A stretch of 13,720 nt of DNA from CAZSNT01 sp964607765 (GCA_964607765.1 CAZSNT010000227.1:1-13720), one strand, 5' to 3'. Counted from the stretch's first letter, positions 1-8,140 are shown. A program made the numbers and translations. Notes: a model not told the origin generated them from the sequence alone.

Positions 1-12
1 CGGATCTGTGCG

Positions 13-38
13 GGGGGCGCCGGGCAACCGGCGTCCCT
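13..38. repeat. Strong hairpin with GCAA tetraloop
   Basis: Positions 13-23 pair with 28-38 (11 pairs including two G-U pairs), closed by the loop GCAA at 24-27, a GNRA-type loop when read on the plus strand. No T-run follows on either strand, so it is not a canonical intrinsic terminator. It lies about 135 nt beyond the stop of the last operon gene and could end that transcript, belong to an unseen upstream gene, or be a dispersed palindromic repeat. Confidence 0.5.
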
Positions 39-68
39 ACCGCGTCGCGAAGGATCAAGGTGTTCCGA

Positions 69-107
69 CCCTAATCTTCTGCCCTAATCTTTCACCCTAA
101 TCTTCCG
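69..107. repeat. Three tandem 13-bp repeats (CCCTAATCTTNNN)
   Basis: Units at 69-81, 82-94 and 95-107 share CCCTAATCTT and differ in the last three bases (CTG, TCA, CCG). The period is exactly 13 bp. There is no open reading frame of note here. This is intergenic repeat DNA downstream of the sulfatase operon. Confidence 0.8.
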
Positions 108-144
108 GGATGGCGACCAACTCCTTAACTCAATGCCATTGACT

Positions 145-158
145 GAACACCGAACACC
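145..158. repeat. Two GAACACC heptamers in tandem
   Basis: GAACACC occurs at 145-151 and again at 152-158, just outside the stop codon of the last operon gene. A small inverted repeat, TCAATG-C-CATTGA, lies next to it at 130-142. Its 7-bp period matches the larger heptamer array at the other end of the window, though the sequence differs. Confidence 0.5.
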
Positions 159-170
159 CGCCGCGTGATA

Positions 171-1616
171 TCAGTGCCGCGGCTCGGACGTGGGGGCCTG
201 GTAGGCCGGACCGTGGTACGGCCTGGGCTTGGCGAATTCGGGATCGCGGTATCCGAGCGCTTTGTTCCAACCCCACTTCTGCGGCGTCAGACCCGACTCC
301 CACGCGCGGTGCTTCTCGATGAGCGTCTTGAGTTTCTCCGGCTGCGTTGCGGCCAGGTCATTCTGCTCCGAGACGTCTTTGGACAGATCGAACAGCATGA
401 AGCTCTTTCCGGCGTTCAGGGAAATGGCTTTCATGTCGCCCACACGGATCGCCTTGCGCGCGCCCCACACCCAGGTGAGCACCTCGTGCGGCCGGCCCGT
501 CTTCTCGCCGGTGACGTAGGGCACCAAGTCCACACCGTCGAGCTTCCACGCCGGATCGATCTCAGCCCCGGCAGCAGCGATTGCCGTGGGCAGGATGTCC
601 AAGCTGATTGCCGGATGCCTGACCGTCTGCCCCGGCTTGATGCGGCCGTCCCAGCGCATGCAGAACGGGACACGGAGCCCGCCCTCCCAATACGTCCCTT
701 TCTTACCGCGCAACGGTGTGTTGGGCGATGCCTGATGCCCGCCGTTGTCGCTCAGGAAGACGATCAGCGTGTTCGACATCAGCCCGTGCCGCTTCAACGC
801 GTCGAGAATCCGGCCGACATTCTGGTCCATCGAGTCCAGCATCGCCATCACCTTCCGGCGCGTCATGTCCTCCACCCGGGCGTACTTGTCCACCAGCGCT
901 TTGGGCGCTTGGAACGGCCCGTGGATCGCGTTGAACGGGACGTAACACACAAAGGGCCTGTCCCTGTTCGCGTCGATAAATCGCGCGGCCATCTCACCGA
1001 GCTTGTCGGTCAGGTGGTTTTCCGTGTCTTTGATGATCACGCCGTTCTTGCACACATCACCATTCTTGATGCCGCGCGCTGCGTATGAGCTGCTCACGAT
1101 CTTACGGTTGTGGAAGATCGGGTTGTGCGGCCGGTTCATGTCGCCCAGGTAGTTCGACGCGCCGTTGTTGAACCCGTAGAACTCGTCCCAGCGGTTGAAC
1201 GCCATCATCGCTTCGGCATCCCCGTCGTGCGTTTTGCCGAACAGACCGGTCGTGTACCCGAGTTTCTTCAGGCGCTCCGACAGAATCGGCAAGTCCGTAG
1301 GGATCCCGGGTTCGGTGTCCTTGCTGACGCGGTACGGACCGATGTTGTCCCAGAACCCGAACCGCTGCTGGTAGCGCCCCGTGAGCAGCCCGGCGCGCGA
1401 CGGCGCACACACCGGACAGGTCACGTAGCCATCGGTGAAGATCACGCCGCCCCGCGCGATCGAGTCAATGTGCGGCGTCGGCACATCCCCGCCCTGGTAA
1501 CCCACGTCGCCATAGCCCAGATCGTCAGCCATGATGATGACGACGTTGGCTTTCGGGGCCGCCCAGATTAATGTGCTGACAAGCCCGAACAGAAGTGTCA
1601 AGGATACAGTTCTCAT
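171..1616 (-). CDS. Exported formylglycine-dependent sulfatase (S1-type, arylsulfatase-like)
   Basis: The 481-residue protein is a type I sulfatase that would hydrolyse a sulfate ester, probably on a glycan. The N-terminus (residues 1-20) has a hydrophobic signal peptide ending near WAA, so the enzyme acts outside the cytoplasm. The active-site signature CAPSRAGLLTGR starts at C70, the cysteine converted to formylglycine in this family. Other expected residues are visible: D31-D32 and D290-N291 for the calcium ion, R74, K128 and H130 in GKTH, H232 in NAIHGPF, and K306. Length is normal for the family. GGGAG lies 6 nt before the ATG. It is the last gene of the operon, 14 nt after the preceding sulfatase. 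The substrate cannot be read from the sequence; the glucanase neighbours suggest a sulfated or otherwise anionic glucan. A maturase for the cysteine is not in the window. Confidence 0.93.
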   Translation of the reverse strand: MRTVSLTLLFGLVSTLIWAAPKANVVIIMADDLGYGDVGYQGGDVPTPHIDSIARGGVIFTDGYVTCPVCAPSRAGLLTGRYQQRFGFWDNIGPYRVSKDTEPGIPTDLPILSERLKKLGYTTGLFGKTHDGDAEAMMAFNRWDEFYGFNNGASNYLGDMNRPHNPIFHNRKIVSSSYAARGIKNGDVCKNGVIIKDTENHLTDKLGEMAARFIDANRDRPFVCYVPFNAIHGPFQAPKALVDKYARVEDMTRRKVMAMLDSMDQNVGRILDALKRHGLMSNTLIVFLSDNGGHQASPNTPLRGKKGTYWEGGLRVPFCMRWDGRIKPGQTVRHPAISLDILPTAIAAAGAEIDPAWKLDGVDLVPYVTGEKTGRPHEVLTWVWGARKAIRVGDMKAISLNAGKSFMLFDLSKDVSEQNDLAATQPEKLKTLIEKHRAWESGLTPQKWGWNKALGYRDPEFAKPRPYHGPAYQAPTSEPRH

Positions 1617-1630
1617 CGCATTCTCCCAGT

Positions 1631-3127
1631 CTACGCCACCGCAATCCGCTTGCGGCGCACGCCTTCCTTTTCCATCTCGGCGCGGACAAACGCACGCAGC
1701 AGCCGGCCGCGCACGTCTGCGAACTCCGCAAGCTCGTAAAGGTTCCGCATCTGTTCGGGATCGGCGTGCATGTCGTAGAGCTCGCCGTAGTCCTCGTTGC
1801 TGTACACGACCAGCTTGTAACGGTCGTGATAAAAGACCTTCTGCATGAAATCCGAGTCCGTCGGCCGCGACTCAACCAGGGCCCAGTCGCGTGCGGACTC
1901 CGCAGCGTCGCGCCACGCGTCGGTCTGCACAGCGCCCTGCTGCAGCGGCCCCGGCTCCAGCCCTGCCAGGCTGAGGAATGTGGTGCCGTAATCAACCAGG
2001 CTCTGCATCGCCGCGCTGTGCGCCCCAGGCGTGGCGCACTGCGGATGCCGCACGATCATCGGGACGCGCAGCACATCGTCGTAGGCCGGCAACCCCTTCC
2101 ACCAGAGCCCGTGATTGCCCATGTAGTCGCCGTGATCCGAGGTGAACACCACGATCGTGTTGTCTGCCAGGCCCTTCTCGTCGAGGGCATCGAGGATCCT
2201 GCCGATGTGACGGTCCATCAGGCTGATCATGCCGTAGTACTTGGTCATGATGTCGCGCGTCTTTGCCCGATCCATGTGAATGGACTGGCTGTTGTTGGTC
2301 GGATGCCAGTTCTGGCGCCCGAACACCTCCGGGCCGTCGAACGCATTCGTATCGATTTTGCGCTGATAGATGGGCGGCTTGTCGGCCATCTCGCCGTCGC
2401 GCAGCCCGTAGACCGGTACGTCGGCCTCCTCGTACATGCTGGCCCAGGGCTCAGGCACGAAGCAGGGGTTGTGCGGATCCTGGAAGCTCGCCCACAAGAA
2501 GAACGGCTTGTCCTGCGCCAGGGCCCTGTCCATCGCGTCAATCGTGATATCGGCCGTCCATTTCGAGTTGTGCAACTCCTCGGGCAACTCCCACGTGCCG
2601 AAGTCCGCGTACTGCCAGTTCCCGAAGTCCCGGTCGAGGTCCGCACCGTTGTCGCGCAGCCACAGCCCGTAATGCATGCCGCACGCGTGCTTCTCAACCG
2701 TGTGACCGATGACAAGCTGCGCGTAATCGAAACCGTAGAACGGACCGTCCCAACCGCGGAAGAACTCCTGGTTGTGGATGTGCGGCGCCGCCTCGAAACT
2801 CTCCGGCGACAGACAGGACTGGAAATGCGCTTTGCCCAGCAACGCGGTGAAGTAGCCCTCGCCGCTCAAGCGCGCCGGCACGGTCGGATAGTCCTCCGGC
2901 AGGCTCGTGCCGATGCAGTAGCAGCCGTGCCGGGACGGGTAATGCCCGGTGAGAATCGAGCAGCGCGCCGGCGTGCAGGTCGGGTTCGGCGTGTAGGCCC
3001 GATCGTAAGTGATCCCCTCGGCCGACAGCCGGTCCAGGTTCGGCGTCCGGATGACGGGGTTGTATACCCCCAGCGTGTCCCAGCGCTGCTGGTCGCTCGT
3101 GATCAACAGGATATTCGGTCGCTGCAT
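1631..3127 (-). CDS. Sulfatase-family hydrolase without signal peptide
   Basis: The 498-residue sulfatase starts directly with MQRPNILLITSDQQ, with no signal peptide, so it is probably cytoplasmic. The signature CTPARCSILTG places the formylglycine cysteine at C51 and the arginine at R55. K99 and H101 (GKAHF), H219 (DPHNP), D331-H332 (SDHGD) and K344 fit the family's active site; the first metal motif is D12-Q13 rather than Asp-Asp, as in the DQQ-type subgroup. The ATG at 3127 is chosen because the sulfatase fold begins there and GGGG lies 7 nt upstream; an upstream in-frame ATG at 3211 would add 28 residues without similarity, inside the previous gene. The gap to the preceding stop is only 2 nt. 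The superfamily also contains phosphodiesterases and phosphonate monoester hydrolases, so a phosphate diester such as phosphoglycerol on a glucan is an alternative substrate. Confidence 0.92.
   Translation of the reverse strand: MQRPNILLITSDQQRWDTLGVYNPVIRTPNLDRLSAEGITYDRAYTPNPTCTPARCSILTGHYPSRHGCYCIGTSLPEDYPTVPARLSGEGYFTALLGKAHFQSCLSPESFEAAPHIHNQEFFRGWDGPFYGFDYAQLVIGHTVEKHACGMHYGLWLRDNGADLDRDFGNWQYADFGTWELPEELHNSKWTADITIDAMDRALAQDKPFFLWASFQDPHNPCFVPEPWASMYEEADVPVYGLRDGEMADKPPIYQRKIDTNAFDGPEVFGRQNWHPTNNSQSIHMDRAKTRDIMTKYYGMISLMDRHIGRILDALDEKGLADNTIVVFTSDHGDYMGNHGLWWKGLPAYDDVLRVPMIVRHPQCATPGAHSAAMQSLVDYGTTFLSLAGLEPGPLQQGAVQTDAWRDAAESARDWALVESRPTDSDFMQKVFYHDRYKLVVYSNEDYGELYDMHADPEQMRNLYELAEFADVRGRLLRAFVRAEMEKEGVRRKRIAVA
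1892..1904. repeat. Iterated 13-bp palindrome TGCGGACTCCGCA, copy 1
   Basis: TGCGGA-C-TCCGCA is a perfect inverted repeat around one base. It lies inside the signal-less sulfatase gene, where the minus strand reads Ala-Glu-Ser-Ala. A one-mismatch variant, TGCGAACTCCGCA, occurs at 1718-1730 in the same gene. Confidence 0.6.
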
Positions 3128-3129
3128 GG

Positions 3130-4722
3130 CTATTCCCCGTCCTGACGCTGTATCCCCAGGCGCGCAACCGCGGCTTTGATCTCCGGCGCCTGCATGAACA
3201 GCTTCCAGCACAGGCCGGTCCGATGGTTCTCGATCATGGGCGCGATCGGTCCCACATCGATGCCGATCCAGAAGCCCTTCGCCGTCCAGTTGCGGCTGTC
3301 GTTGAACGCGTCGTAAAACCCGAACTCACCCCACAGATCCGCACCGCGTTCGGCGTAGAGATCCTCGAGCATGGCCAGTGACTGCTCAGGCAGGTACGGC
3401 ATGCTGGACAGTGCTGCGGTCGGCGCGATGGTGCCGTTGTCCTTGTGCACCGGCGACCAGCCACCATACCCATCCGGGCCGGAGCTCGAGGTCAGCCCCC
3501 ACCGCAGCGGGCCATACCCCTCGAACCCGCCCGGATTCTCCTTCGCATGATGCCAGTGGACGAGCGCCGCGTTCCGGTGGTGGTCGAAGTAGTCGCGGAC
3601 ATGCTTGTCGCGGAGACCGCGCGGGTCCAGTCCCATGTAAGAGTAGTGCGTCCAGAACAGTGGGAACCCGTGCGGACGCCCCACCTCCAGGCGCACGCCG
3701 TAGTAGTCCTTGTTGAGCACACGGTGGGTGCCGACCCAACCGTCGTGATACACCGCGTCGGGCGCCGGGTGCGTGGGCGAGGCCACGGCCAACAGGTAGG
3801 CGATGTGCCCCTCGTTACTGCCCGTAATCAGCAACGGGCGTTTCCGCCCTTCGATCGGCCAGTGCCAGTACAACCGGTTCTTCTTGTCCACGAACCGGTC
3901 CCAGCGCACGTCGCGCCAGACTGCGTCGGCACGCGTGCGAATCTCAGTGTCAACCGCATCCGTCCCTGCAAAATACTCACGCACGACCAGTAGGCCTTGC
4001 ATGAAGAACGCCGTCTCCACAATGTCGGCGCCGCCGATCCGGGCAAACGGGATCGTCTTGCCCGTGGTGCCGTCCAGCCAATGCGGCAGCGCACCGTCGT
4101 AACGCTCCGCCTTCTCCTGCACAAACCGCAAGATCCGCAGCAGCAACTGCCGCGTCTCCGCCGCAGGCAAGAGCCCGCGCTCCAACCCCACCACCATGTT
4201 CATCAGCCCCATCCCGCTTGCACCCAGCGCGCAGACACGCCGCACGTGGTGGGGCGGATTCACACGCCCCCACTCCCGACCAAGGCCCGACACCGGGTGA
4301 GCGTAGTCCGTGAAGTAGCGAATTCCCGCTGCCTGCACACCGGTCAGAAACGCCTCACGCTCCTCCGCAACGCTCTCGCCCCGCACCGTCGCCGAGAACT
4401 CGCCGTATTGCCGCCCATCCCGGGTCTCGCTGGAGTTCCGGACCGCCCGAACACGGTAGTAACGCACCACGCCGTCCCGACCCACAAAATCGCTGAACAG
4501 CGGCAGACCATGCCCGACCGCAATGCGCTTGAACCGCCCGTCAGCGCTGTTGCTGCGCCAGACCTCGTATAGGTCCGGTTCCTGTCCTTCCCAGCGCAAG
4601 TCAATCCGCATCCGATGCCCCGTGGCAACCACAGACAGCTCCTTCGCATGGCACTCACCGGCAACAGCTATGACGCAGATCCAGGCCCAGAAAAGGACCT
4701 CACATGCTGATGACGATCTCAT
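3130..4722 (-). CDS. Exported GH144-like endo-beta-1,2-glucanase with Fn3-like domain
   Basis: The 530-residue protein belongs to the glycoamylase-like family (PF10091), which includes GH144 endo-beta-1,2-glucanases; these cut beta-1,2-glucan into sophoro-oligosaccharides. Residues 1-26 form a signal peptide ending CHA. Residues about 28-115 look like a fibronectin type III domain. The catalytic (alpha/alpha)6 domain follows, with family motifs AHPVSGLGRE (141-150), GGADIVETAFFMQGLL (from 230), N303-E304, WGLTSSSGPDGY (from 408), DNGTIAPTAALSSMPY (from 428) and DVGPIAPMIENHRTGL (from 489). The last motif usually begins DQGP; here the Q is V. An ATG at 4728 is also in frame, but GGAGG at 4735-4731 lies 2 nt from it and 8 nt from the ATG at 4722, so the latter is preferred. 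The start overlaps the phosphorylase gene by 23 nt. Related families include GH162 and GH189, so the exact substrate is inferred from the phosphorylase next door. Confidence 0.85.
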   Translation of the reverse strand: MRSSSACEVLFWAWICVIAVAGECHAKELSVVATGHRMRIDLRWEGQEPDLYEVWRSNSADGRFKRIAVGHGLPLFSDFVGRDGVVRYYRVRAVRNSSETRDGRQYGEFSATVRGESVAEEREAFLTGVQAAGIRYFTDYAHPVSGLGREWGRVNPPHHVRRVCALGASGMGLMNMVVGLERGLLPAAETRQLLLRILRFVQEKAERYDGALPHWLDGTTGKTIPFARIGGADIVETAFFMQGLLVVREYFAGTDAVDTEIRTRADAVWRDVRWDRFVDKKNRLYWHWPIEGRKRPLLITGSNEGHIAYLLAVASPTHPAPDAVYHDGWVGTHRVLNKDYYGVRLEVGRPHGFPLFWTHYSYMGLDPRGLRDKHVRDYFDHHRNAALVHWHHAKENPGGFEGYGPLRWGLTSSSGPDGYGGWSPVHKDNGTIAPTAALSSMPYLPEQSLAMLEDLYAERGADLWGEFGFYDAFNDSRNWTAKGFWIGIDVGPIAPMIENHRTGLCWKLFMQAPEIKAAVARLGIQRQDGE

Positions 4723-7700
4723 TTCCATCGCCTCCGCTCAACTGCGCTGAAAGATCAGTTAGCCACACACTCAGGCCGCCAACCCGGTAAGGATTCTCTT
4801 CCCGCTGCGTGTCCAACGCACTGCCGTTGACGCTGATGCTCGTCGGCCCGAAACAACGTTCGGCAACCACAAAGCGGAGCCGCACCGGCGTGCCGCTGAG
4901 CGTCCAGTCAACGCACAGACCGTCCAGACACTTGGCCAGCACGGGATCAAACACCACACGCTCGCCGCGGCGCCGCACGCCCAGCACGTGCCGGATAAGC
5001 AGCGACACGACCAGTCCGGGGCCGCTGGAGTAGATGCGCCAGCCGCCCTTCACCCCGATCGTCCCCGCCTTCACACGGTCGTACTCCCGATCCGCCTGGT
5101 AACGATCCGAGAACGCCGCATCCGAACTGCTGAAGTACGCGTTGCGCTGCCGCAGCACAGCGTTCGGAACCGACTCCTCAATCTCCACAGGCACGATCGC
5201 CATCAACCCACCCAACACGTCGTCCGCACGCCCGAGCCGTGCCATCGCTTGCGTGTAGCGGATGTGCGCATGCACATACATAATCCCAATCTCGCGCCCG
5301 AAGAACGGCGAACTCTCGCCACGCTGGAAGATGTGCTGGCGTCCCCCCTCATAGCGCGGTGGCCGATCCATCAGCCGCGCACCATCCGGGCAGAGCAGGT
5401 GACGCGTGATCAGATCGGCGTGCCGATGTGCCTGGTCCGGCGAGAAAATGCCGCTGATAATGCCGCGGATCATGGGCAGCAACCGGTAGTGGATACCTGT
5501 GCGCGTGTCCCCGGGATGCAGCAGCGGCTCCGTACAGAGGATGGGGTCCACAATCCCGAACCCGCACACCACATCGTCGGGCATCAGCCGCACCTTGAAC
5601 TGCCGCCGCACCTCCGCGGCCAGTACTGCCAGCTCGGTTGCGGACTCCGCACGCCCGGCCTGCTCGCAGACACGCTGCAGGGCTGTGAGCGTCTGGTAGC
5701 AGAGCCCGACCGTCCAACTGCTCACCATCTCGCGTGCCAGCGCGGGATCGGCAGGTTGCAGGCTGTCGTTCCAGTCGCCGTGCCCGTAGGCGACCAGCAC
5801 CGTGTCGGGCACGAACCCGGCCCGGATATTGTCCAACGCCCGGCCCACGTGCTCGAACACAGTTTCCACCGTCCCGGCAGCCCCGTGATAGGGCAGCCGC
5901 TCGTCCAGCAGCGCCACGTCGTCCGTCGCCGCCACGTAGTCGCACAGCGCCTTGACCGGCCAGAACACCACGTCGCCGTGCGAGTCACCTGCACGGATGT
6001 CGCTGTTGTTGTCGTACATGAACCACTGCGACCAGCCGCCGTCCGTGTGCTGGTTCGCGAACACGACCAGGAGAATCTCGCGCACCTCCGGCTCACGCCC
6101 GAACGCCAGCAGCATCTCGGCAGGGCCCTGGCATACGTCACGCGTGCCCCAGGCCGCGCCCAGGTATTGCTCCAGACCGTGCGGCGCGGTCAGGTGGATG
6201 ATCGCGTTCTGCACGAACCACGGCAACGCGGTCTCGAGCCGGCCGATCCGCGGATCCGCCCCGGCCAGCGCGAAGCCGCCGCTCAGTGCGGCCGCGGCGT
6301 CGCGACCGCGCGCCAGCTCCAGCTCGAATGTTGCGGACTCCGCAAACAGTTCCTCAGGACCGGGCACTGCCGTGTCGGCATCGAGAGCGCCGACAAACGC
6401 CAGCCGGAAACGGTCGACCGTAACGGTGTCCATGACAAGGCTCGAGCCGCCGCGCGACGCGCTGTCCGCAAACAGCAGTTCGTCGCCGCCGAGTCGCGAC
6501 AACTTGTCCGGCTCCTCCGGCACGATCTGAACAAAGGCGCCGGGATTCCGGTCGTGGAACCGTGTCCCCTCGAGCGGACGCAGCATCATGAGCCGTTCGC
6601 CTGCCTCGACAACCTCGGACAGGGCCGGTTCCGTGCCGGGCGGCCCCATCACGATGCCCGTGGCAAGCCGCAGCCGACGCGGAACGCGGCTGCGGATGTC
6701 CAAGTGAACCGCATGCGTGTCGACCGCGGCCCACACCGTCACCTCAATGACGTCGTCGCCGTTCACGTAAAGCCAGCGGCAGCCGTTCAGGCCGTTCTCG
6801 AACGCGGACGGCTCACCCAACAGCTCAAAGCCACCCTCGCGTTCCACAAACACGCGCAACCCGCCCGCAAGCAGTATACCCAGCGGGTCCCGCCGGATGT
6901 CGAGCGCCACGTTGAACGACAGATTGCCCAAGGCCAGGTGCGACACAAAGACACCGCGCATGTAGGAAGTAACCGACAGAATCCCGCGCTCGTTGACCAA
7001 CCCCGTGCCGCTGCGCAGCACAGCCCCCGTCGGACGCTCCTGGACCAGCTCTTTTGCCTGCAGCACCACGTGCGCGTTGGCGTCAGTGAAGAACGACAGC
7101 AGTGTGTCCGCCGTGTCCGTCTCGATGTGTCGTCTCCCACCGGGCCAGTAATCGGAGACGAGCTCAGCGGACAGATCCTCGGACTGCAAGAGCGGAGCCG
7201 TGACAAACTGGCTCTGCAGAGGTCGCCTTTCCGTCCCCGACCGGTCACGAAGCGGCGGTGCCTGCAGGTCCGTGCCCGCCCCGGATGTCGCCGGGGCGGC
7301 CGGGATCCGGCTCAGATCTGCCGCAGATGTCGGCTCGGGATGATCTGCGTCGAAAGCCGCGAAGAAATCAACGGCAACCGTCTCCCCCACACTGATCAGC
7401 ATCGGTTCGGACTGCAGCACACACGCACTGAATTCGTACTGTCGACGGACGCTGGGCAGCACCGCCTGGTCCAAAGCTGCCGGGCGCCGCGTTGTCCGGT
7501 GGCCGCACCCGAAGAAATCGAACCCGTCCGTGACAAACCCGCGACAGCCCTGCCGACACCCGAGCAACAGCCACGGATAGCTGCCGCGCTGCCGCATGGT
7601 CTGCCGCGCACAGAGCACGTAGCCCTGGTCCGGCCGCTCCAGCACAGTGTGGTCCACGTACTGGCTGATATACGCTTCGTTGCCTGCGTTCGACATGCCC

Positions 7701-8140
7701 ACGTCCTGGACGTAGACAACGTCACACGACACACTCGCAGCCGCCTCGTTCCACAGCCGCACGGTCCACTCCCAACCCGATTCCTGCGAAAGCCGCAGCA
7801 CCGCGGCATAGGCAACCTGCCCGCAGCGGCCGCACACACGCATGCCGCCTGCTGAGAAGTGCACATCGGTATCCGCCCCACCCAGCAGCGGCGTCCAGCC
7901 CAGCACACGTCCGCCGCTCAGCGTCCGCAGGTACAAGTTCGTGGGGCCGCCCTCCAGCACACTGCCTTCGTAGAGCGTTATCGGCACGTCCGGGGTCGTG
8001 ATCGAGTGGATCGTGCCGTCCGGCAACGCCGTGACCGTGATCGGACCGCCCCCATTCAACTCGTGAACCGGGTCGGGCACAACAACGCCTGTCGCCCGGA
8101 AAACGCTTTGGAGGCCCTGACTGCTGTCTGACTCAGTCAT
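4700..8140 (-). CDS. GH94 phosphorylase, 1,2-beta-oligoglucan phosphorylase-like
   Basis: The 1146-residue protein has no signal peptide and is probably cytoplasmic. Its size matches 1,2-beta-oligoglucan phosphorylases (about 1100 residues; EC 2.4.1.333), which use phosphate to release alpha-glucose 1-phosphate from sophoro-oligosaccharides. It is far too short for cyclic glucan synthase and longer than cellobiose phosphorylase. Beta-rich domains occupy roughly the first 620 residues; a GH94 (alpha/alpha)6 catalytic domain follows (about 630-1060), then a C-terminal beta-sandwich. Catalytic-domain motifs are GAAWGTRDVCQGP (R667-D668), DGGWSQWFMYDNNSD, HGDVVFWPVKALCDY and GHGDWNDSLQPAD; the DWND motif (789-792) carries the general-acid aspartate in GH94, probably D792. 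The ATG overlaps the stop of the repressor gene as ATGA, with GAGGG 9 nt upstream. The neighbouring exported glucanase supports the beta-1,2 linkage. Confidence 0.88.
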   Translation of the reverse strand: MTESDSSQGLQSVFRATGVVVPDPVHELNGGGPITVTALPDGTIHSITTPDVPITLYEGSVLEGGPTNLYLRTLSGGRVLGWTPLLGGADTDVHFSAGGMRVCGRCGQVAYAAVLRLSQESGWEWTVRLWNEAAASVSCDVVYVQDVGMSNAGNEAYISQYVDHTVLERPDQGYVLCARQTMRQRGSYPWLLLGCRQGCRGFVTDGFDFFGCGHRTTRRPAALDQAVLPSVRRQYEFSACVLQSEPMLISVGETVAVDFFAAFDADHPEPTSAADLSRIPAAPATSGAGTDLQAPPLRDRSGTERRPLQSQFVTAPLLQSEDLSAELVSDYWPGGRRHIETDTADTLLSFFTDANAHVVLQAKELVQERPTGAVLRSGTGLVNERGILSVTSYMRGVFVSHLALGNLSFNVALDIRRDPLGILLAGGLRVFVEREGGFELLGEPSAFENGLNGCRWLYVNGDDVIEVTVWAAVDTHAVHLDIRSRVPRRLRLATGIVMGPPGTEPALSEVVEAGERLMMLRPLEGTRFHDRNPGAFVQIVPEEPDKLSRLGGDELLFADSASRGGSSLVMDTVTVDRFRLAFVGALDADTAVPGPEELFAESATFELELARGRDAAAALSGGFALAGADPRIGRLETALPWFVQNAIIHLTAPHGLEQYLGAAWGTRDVCQGPAEMLLAFGREPEVREILLVVFANQHTDGGWSQWFMYDNNSDIRAGDSHGDVVFWPVKALCDYVAATDDVALLDERLPYHGAAGTVETVFEHVGRALDNIRAGFVPDTVLVAYGHGDWNDSLQPADPALAREMVSSWTVGLCYQTLTALQRVCEQAGRAESATELAVLAAEVRRQFKVRLMPDDVVCGFGIVDPILCTEPLLHPGDTRTGIHYRLLPMIRGIISGIFSPDQAHRHADLITRHLLCPDGARLMDRPPRYEGGRQHIFQRGESSPFFGREIGIMYVHAHIRYTQAMARLGRADDVLGGLMAIVPVEIEESVPNAVLRQRNAYFSSSDAAFSDRYQADREYDRVKAGTIGVKGGWRIYSSGPGLVVSLLIRHVLGVRRRGERVVFDPVLAKCLDGLCVDWTLSGTPVRLRFVVAERCFGPTSISVNGSALDTQREENPYRVGGLSVWLTDLSAQLSGGDGNEIVISM
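4731..4735 (-). promoter_or_regulatory. Shine-Dalgarno GGAGG that decides the glucanase start
   Basis: GGAGG lies inside the last codons of the upstream phosphorylase gene. Spacing is 2 nt to the ATG at 4728 and 8 nt to the ATG at 4722, so it favours the inner start and suggests coupled translation. Confidence 0.6.
5639..5651. repeat. Iterated 13-bp palindrome TGCGGACTCCGCA, copy 2
   Basis: This copy is identical to the one at 1892-1904. It lies within the phosphorylase gene and again encodes Ala-Glu-Ser-Ala with the same codons. Confidence 0.6.
6332..6344. repeat. Iterated 13-bp palindrome TGCGGACTCCGCA, copy 3
   Basis: This is the third exact copy, also in the phosphorylase gene. Here the symmetry extends one base further on each side (TTGCGGACTCCGCAA, 6331-6345). 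It again encodes Ala-Glu-Ser-Ala. Confidence 0.6.

Noticed and set aside
245..262. GAGCGCTTTG in the exported sulfatase gene as a fourth operator
   Set aside because: It has GAGCGCTT, not the AAGCGCTT core, no flanking symmetry, and lies within coding sequence far from a promoter.
165..1088. Open frame of 307 codons opposite the exported sulfatase
   Set aside because: No domain or plausible protein composition; antisense to conserved sulfatase motifs.
1595..3145. Open frame of 516 codons opposite the signal-less sulfatase
   Set aside because: Same artefact: no recognisable domain, biased composition, and it covers the well-supported sulfatase on the other strand.
4988..7855. Open frame of 955 codons on the plus strand opposite the phosphorylase gene
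   Set aside because: It is a by-product of high GC and codon bias in the real gene. The translation is rich in Arg, His, Pro and Gln, shows no domain, and the minus strand carries clear GH94 motifs throughout.
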